The position numbers were made by a program, and so were the translations under genes. A stretch of DNA of 8,591 bases from Chlorobiota bacterium (GTDB taxonomy: Bacteria > Bacteroidota > Bacteroidia > Bacteroidales > B39-G9). Positions within the stretch are counted from its first letter, which is position 1. Every line of letters starts with the position of its first letter. Shown piece after piece: positions 4,825-8,591 of the stretch. The notes under the pieces were generated by a model that saw nothing but the letters and a program-made list of their open reading frames with translations, searched no databases and was not told the DNA's origin. The stretch covers positions 1 to 8,591 of the forward strand of contig DAOVJU010000120.1 of the NCBI GenBank assembly GCA_030632095.1, given 5' to 3'.

Positions 4825-7254
4825 ATGAGATTTAAATATTTATTAAGTGTATTAATATTTTATTTTATAATTCAGGTTTTATCATCTCAAAACGCGAACA
4901 GGGAGTTTTTTACAATAAGAACTGATAATCCACCAAAAATTGATGGCTATTTAAACGATGATGCATGGCTAAATGCACCAATAGCTTCTGATTTTTATCA
5001 ATATGAGCCGTATAATGGAAAAGATCCTTCACAAAAAAGCGAAGTAAAAATTATTTATTCCAATTCGGCATTATATGTTGGCGCCGTGTTGTATGATGAA
5101 AGCCCGGATAGCATTTCAACCAGTTTAAGCAAGCGTGATGATGGTTATAATGCCAATGCAGATTTTTTTGTTGTTATTATTAATCCATTCAATGATGGAA
5201 TAAATTCTTTTGAATTCACTGTTACTGCTTCAGGAGTGCAAAATGATTTAAGGCATACAGGCACACACGGCGATTTAAGTTGGGATGCTGTCTGGAAAAG
5301 CGAAGTTGTATTAAATGATGAGGGCTGGGTTGTTGAAATGGAGATACCATATTCTGCACTGCGATTTCCGAAAACTGAAGAGCAAGTTTGGGGATTACAT
5401 CTGTTCAGGTTTATAAACAGGATAAAAGAAGGGAGTACATGGAATTATGTTTCGCAGGAAAACCAGGATATAGTTAGCCAGGATGGTACTTTGAAAGGAA
5501 TAAAAAACATAGTTCCCCCACTCAGGCTTTCAGTAACACCATATATTTCGGGTTATCTGGAAAAAGATCCGGAAAACGAAGTTTGGGGAAGAAAATTTAA
5601 AGGCGGAATGGATTTAAAATATGGCATTAATGAAAGTTTTACCCTTGATATGATATTAATCCCGGATTTTGGACAGGTCGAGTCTGATGATAAAATCCTT
5701 AACCTTTCACCGTTTGAAATAAATTATTCCGAAAAAAGGCCATTCTTTACCGAAGGGAATGAATTGTTTAGTAAAGCCAATATATTTTACTCGAGAAGAA
5801 TTGGGGGGACACCATTTAAGTATGACGATATTGAAGAATTAATTGATACTACCGAGGAAGTAGTTTATAATCCAACAGAAACCCGTTTATTAAATGCAAC
5901 AAAAATTTCCGGAAGATTGCCCATAGGGTTGGGAATAGGGGTTTTTAATGCTATTACGGCTGAAACTACAGCTGAAATAGAAGATACAATAACCGGAGAA
6001 ACAAGGACATATCAAACACAACCATTTACCAATTACAATATACTTGTATTTGATCAAAGTATGAAAAACAATTCTTATATATCTTTAATTAATACGAATC
6101 TGCAACATCATAATAGTACTTACTGGGCTAATGTAACAGGATCTGAGTTTAAATTAGCAAATAAAGAACAAACATATGCCATTTCAGGAAGATTAAATTA
6201 TAGCCAGGTTAATGAGCAAGCTGACTCTTTAGTCAAAGGACACTTGTTAAATTTTGGAATTGAAAAAATAAAGGGCAATTTCTTATTCGAAATAGAGCGT
6301 AATTACAAAAGTGACAGCTATGATCCGAATGATATGGGATTTCTTTACAACAATAATGAGGTAACTGATTTTGCGGAATTTCAATATAACATTTATAAAC
6401 CGTTTTGGAAGGTATTATACTGGAGAAATTATTTTTTTATTGTACACAGCCAATTATACGATCCGCGTAAATATACAGGAATGGTCATGGGTTTTAACTC
6501 ACGTACAACGTTTAAAAATCAATTGTCGGTCGGAGTTTTTGGGAATATTGCACCAAAAGATAAACATGACTATTTTGAAGCCAGGGAAGACGGCAGGTTA
6601 TATATTGCTCCGAAAATTAATTCATGTGGAGGGTGGATATCATCCGATTATCGTAAAATATTTGCCTTTGATGTGAATGGATATTATGCAAAGGCTAATA
6701 AATATGATCAAAGTTCATGGCAAATTGTTATTTCACCGCGTTTAAGGCCAAATAACCAGATGTTGCTGATTTATAATTTTAGAAGAGAATTTGAGAAAAA
6801 TGATATTGGTTATGCTGATACTGAGGATAACGGTAACATTTTATTTGGCATAAGAGACAGGACAACAATTACTAACACCTTAAATATTGCATATACTTTC
6901 ACCAATAAGGCATCTTTGAGTTTCAGGCTCCGGCATTACTGGTCGCGTTTAATTTATGGCCAGTTTCATGAATTACTTGAGAGCGGATATTTAAGTAATG
7001 AGTTGAATTATAGTGATTACAAAGATGATCATGATTATAATTATAACAATTTTAATATTGACTTAATTTATACCTGGAATTTTGCCCCGGGAAGTGAATT
7101 GTCAGTGGCCGGTAAAATTAATATTGATGACCCTGATGTTCCTATGGAAGAAAAATATTTTAATAATTTTTCGAATGTAATTGAATCTCCATTAATAAGC
7201 GGGTCATTAAAGGTTTTGTATTACCTGGATTATAATTACTTTAAGAAGAAATAG
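4825..7254 (+). CDS. CBM9-like / DUF5916 outer-membrane protein
   Basis: This 809-residue protein starts at the ATG beginning MRFKYLLSVLIFYFIIQ, which gives a clean signal peptide (residues 1-21). The frame stays open upstream to a TTG at 4723, with another ATG at 4798, but those starts would bury the signal peptide and the first lies inside the candidate promoter. Residues 27-220 resemble a family 9 carbohydrate-binding module (CBM9), with 'PPKIDGYLNDDAWLNAP', 'ALYVGAVLYDES', 'DFFVVIINPFNDG' and 'GWVVEMEIPYSALRF'. Residues about 230-809 match DUF5916, including 'DFGQVESDDKILNLSPFEINYSEKRPFFTEG' (in part) and 'FYSRRIGG' (281-327), followed by alternating aromatic strands that look like an outer-membrane beta-barrel. 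The length is normal for the family. Biochemical function is unestablished; sugar or glycan binding at the cell surface is inferred from the N-terminal domain only. No SusC/SusD or glycoside hydrolase is next to it. Confidence 0.92.
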   Translation: MRFKYLLSVLIFYFIIQVLSSQNANREFFTIRTDNPPKIDGYLNDDAWLNAPIASDFYQYEPYNGKDPSQKSEVKIIYSNSALYVGAVLYDESPDSISTSLSKRDDGYNANADFFVVIINPFNDGINSFEFTVTASGVQNDLRHTGTHGDLSWDAVWKSEVVLNDEGWVVEMEIPYSALRFPKTEEQVWGLHLFRFINRIKEGSTWNYVSQENQDIVSQDGTLKGIKNIVPPLRLSVTPYISGYLEKDPENEVWGRKFKGGMDLKYGINESFTLDMILIPDFGQVESDDKILNLSPFEINYSEKRPFFTEGNELFSKANIFYSRRIGGTPFKYDDIEELIDTTEEVVYNPTETRLLNATKISGRLPIGLGIGVFNAITAETTAEIEDTITGETRTYQTQPFTNYNILVFDQSMKNNSYISLINTNLQHHNSTYWANVTGSEFKLANKEQTYAISGRLNYSQVNEQADSLVKGHLLNFGIEKIKGNFLFEIERNYKSDSYDPNDMGFLYNNNEVTDFAEFQYNIYKPFWKVLYWRNYFFIVHSQLYDPRKYTGMVMGFNSRTTFKNQLSVGVFGNIAPKDKHDYFEAREDGRLYIAPKINSCGGWISSDYRKIFAFDVNGYYAKANKYDQSSWQIVISPRLRPNNQMLLIYNFRREFEKNDIGYADTEDNGNILFGIRDRTTITNTLNIAYTFTNKASLSFRLRHYWSRLIYGQFHELLESGYLSNELNYSDYKDDHDYNYNNFNIDLIYTWNFAPGSELSVAGKINIDDPDVPMEEKYFNNFSNVIESPLISGSLKVLYYLDYNYFKKK
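5665..5805 (+). other. DUF5916 signature segment, residues 281-327
   Basis: The segment contains DFGQVESDD, then NLSPFEINYSEKRPFFTEG, then FYSRRIGG. The 'PDFGQVE-D...N-FE...EKRPFF-EG...F-SRRIG' series is the best-conserved block of DUF5916 proteins and the main reason for the family call. Its strict conservation suggests a functional plug or periplasmic edge of the barrel; this is an inference. Confidence 0.8.
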
Positions 7255-8591
7255 TTAACCACACTTGGAAGCACCGCAGCTTTTACATATTAAGCAACCT
7301 TCCTGGTATATTAATTGATCAGACCCGCAACTATCACATTCTTGTCCGTTGTCAGCAATTGTTCCGTTTGGAATGTATCTTTTCAGTGCGCGTTCAACGC
7401 CGTTTTTCCAGGTATTTATGGTTTCTGAATCCAGTTGCAGTGAAGTTACCAGGTTAACAACGTGTTTTATTGGCATACCATGCCGAAGCACACCGGAAAT
7501 TAATTTGGCATAGTTCCAGAATTCTTTGTTGAATTTATGTGAAAGCCCTTCAACCGTTGTTTTATATCCGTATTTATTGAAATACTGGAAATCGTATCTT
7601 GATTTTCCGTTTTCATCCTTGTTCTTAATAATTTTCCCGGAATCTACCGATTTTGGAATAAAAAGTACATCTTCGTCAACCATGCCCGTGAAAACTTCAT
7701 AGGGTTCATCGTTTGTCAGACCAATAAATGCTATCCAGTCTTCCTTATTGTTTTTAAATCGTTGTATGTCTGCTTCAATGACTTTCGGCCTTTTTGGTGT
7801 TATCCTTCTTTCTCCTTTTTCATTATCGCTGGCTATCAGAACACCTGCCCTTGAACCATCTCTGTAAACAGTAACTCCTTTACACCCGTTTTTCCATGCT
7901 TCAATATATAATTCTGCAACCAGTTCTTCTGTTACATCTTTTGGCAGGTTAATGGTTACACTAATAGAATGATCAACCCATTTTTGTATCTGTCCCTGCA
8001 TTTTCACTTTACTGTGCCAGTCAACATCATTTGACGATGCCTTGTCGTATGGTGATTTTTTTATAATTTTTGCAATTTGTTTGTCATCGTAATTTTTAAC
8101 TTCATCAATATTATAACCATTTACTTTTAACCAGGTTATAAAATTTTGATGAAAAACATTGTATTCTTCCCACGAATCGCCAATTTCGTCAGTAAAAGCT
8201 ATATTTACATCAGTGTCGTTAGGGTTTACTTTACGCCGGCGTTTATAAACAGGCATAAAAACAGGTTCAATTCCTGATGTGGTTTGTGTCATCAGGCTTG
8301 TTGTCCCTGTAGGGGCAATAGTTAATAGTGCAATGTTCCTCCTTCCAAATTTCAGCATATCATCATACAATGATTTGTCTTCGTTTGCTAAACGCCTGAT
8401 AAATGGATTGTTTTTTTCTTTTTGAGCATCAAAGATAGCAAAAGGTCCCCTGTCTTTAGCCAGATTTACAGATGACCTGTAAGCAGCAAGCGCCAGAGCT
8501 TTGTGCACTTCAACAGAAAAATCAATGGCATCGTCGCTTCCATAGCACAAACCCATTGCTGCAAGCATATCTCCTTCGGCAGTGATACCAA
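7255..8591 (-). CDS. nrdJ: Class II (B12-dependent) ribonucleotide reductase, C-terminal part (partial, 5' end beyond window)
   Basis: The frame continues past the internal ATG at 8568 to the right edge (...GITAEGDMLAAMGLCYGS), so the true start lies outside; 444 codons are visible, roughly the second half of a family of about 850 residues or more. The enzyme reduces ribonucleotides to deoxyribonucleotides in the cytoplasm using an adenosylcobalamin radical. Numbering from the ATG at 8568, recognisable elements are 'APTGTTSLM...SGIEPVF' (85-104, end of the catalytic barrel), 'DHSISVTINLP' (199-209), 'AWKNGCKGVTVYRDGSR' (224-240), a TSCPD-like region to about 400, and a Cys-rich tail (411-436). 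The thiyl-radical cysteine and the B12-contacting part are upstream of the window and cannot be checked. No B12 gene or riboswitch is visible here. It converges on the DUF5916 gene with adjoining stop codons. Confidence 0.93.
   Translation of the reverse strand, partial: GITAEGDMLAAMGLCYGSDDAIDFSVEVHKALALAAYRSSVNLAKDRGPFAIFDAQKEKNNPFIRRLANEDKSLYDDMLKFGRRNIALLTIAPTGTTSLMTQTTSGIEPVFMPVYKRRRKVNPNDTDVNIAFTDEIGDSWEEYNVFHQNFITWLKVNGYNIDEVKNYDDKQIAKIIKKSPYDKASSNDVDWHSKVKMQGQIQKWVDHSISVTINLPKDVTEELVAELYIEAWKNGCKGVTVYRDGSRAGVLIASDNEKGERRITPKRPKVIEADIQRFKNNKEDWIAFIGLTNDEPYEVFTGMVDEDVLFIPKSVDSGKIIKNKDENGKSRYDFQYFNKYGYKTTVEGLSHKFNKEFWNYAKLISGVLRHGMPIKHVVNLVTSLQLDSETINTWKNGVERALKRYIPNGTIADNGQECDSCGSDQLIYQEGCLICKSCGASKCG
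7261..7338 (-). other. C-terminal six-cysteine tail of the ribonucleotide reductase
   Basis: The tail reads ECDSCGSDQLIYQEG then CLICKSCGASKCG, with cysteines at 411, 414, 425, 428, 431 and 436 counted from the ATG at 8568. The CxxC pairs resemble the zinc-ribbon tail common in class II reductases. The last cysteines probably pass electrons from thioredoxin to the active-site disulfide, as in the family. Which cysteines bind zinc and which are redox-active cannot be decided from sequence. Confidence 0.75.

Noticed and set aside
6371..6676. Plus-strand 101-codon open frame
   Set aside because: It sits in another frame inside the DUF5916 gene, where the main frame is uninterrupted and matches the family.
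7267..7284. Terminator-like hairpin GGAAGC-accgca-GCTTTT after the DUF5916 stop
   Set aside because: The stem has only four Watson-Crick pairs plus two G-U pairs, the T-run is part of the stem, and it falls in the conserved Cys-rich tail of the reductase, which explains the sequence.
7255..8568. Reductase gene as a complete 437-residue protein starting at 8568
   Set aside because: The frame stays open to the window edge with family-like residues (GITAEGD) before that ATG, and the catalytic half of the enzyme is missing, so the ATG is an internal Met.

Overview
The window looks like chromosomal DNA of a Bacteroidota (Bacteroidetes) bacterium. It is AT-rich, the genes lack obvious Shine-Dalgarno sequences, and the candidate promoters fit the Bacteroidota pattern (TTG, about 19-20 bases, TAnnTTTG). 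The gene content agrees: a secreted protein with a SprB-type repeat, a TPR-transmembrane-SpoIIE phosphatase, and a CBM9/DUF5916 outer-membrane protein. Genus and species cannot be told from this stretch. The standard genetic code reads cleanly throughout.

Layout. (1) Bases 1-1822, minus strand: the first 607 codons of a large secreted surface protein, with a signal peptide, a right-handed beta-helix ending in an 'SPCIDAGDP...DLGA' motif, uncharacterised beta-rich segments, and a SprB repeat. It runs off the left edge. (2) Bases 1823-2123: AT-rich spacer with a candidate promoter for gene 1 and no gene. (3) Bases 2124-4463, minus: a complete 779-residue sensor phosphatase with signal peptide, ten TPR units of about 40 residues, basic coiled coil, one membrane helix and a SpoIIE/PP2C-type Ser/Thr phosphatase domain. 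(4) Bases 4464-4722, continuing to 4824: a divergent promoter region holding an 11-bp perfect inverted repeat, a 10-bp palindrome and candidate promoters for both flanking genes. (5) Bases 4825-7254, plus: a complete 809-residue CBM9-like/DUF5916 protein. (6) Bases 7255-8591, minus: the C-terminal 444 codons of a class II (adenosylcobalamin-dependent) ribonucleotide reductase, running off the right edge. Genes 5 and 6 converge with no base between their stop codons.

How the genes relate. They do not form a recognisable pathway or operon. Three are envelope-directed (adhesin-like protein, membrane sensor phosphatase, outer-membrane barrel candidate); the fourth is core deoxynucleotide metabolism. 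The phosphatase has no anti-sigma factor, anti-sigma antagonist or kinase next to it, so its partner must be elsewhere. No tRNA, rRNA, CRISPR array, insertion sequence or phage gene was seen. I found no convincing new multi-gene system. The parts most worth a second look are the dyad-rich divergent intergenic region, the very regular TPR array on the phosphatase, and the unassigned middle of the surface protein.
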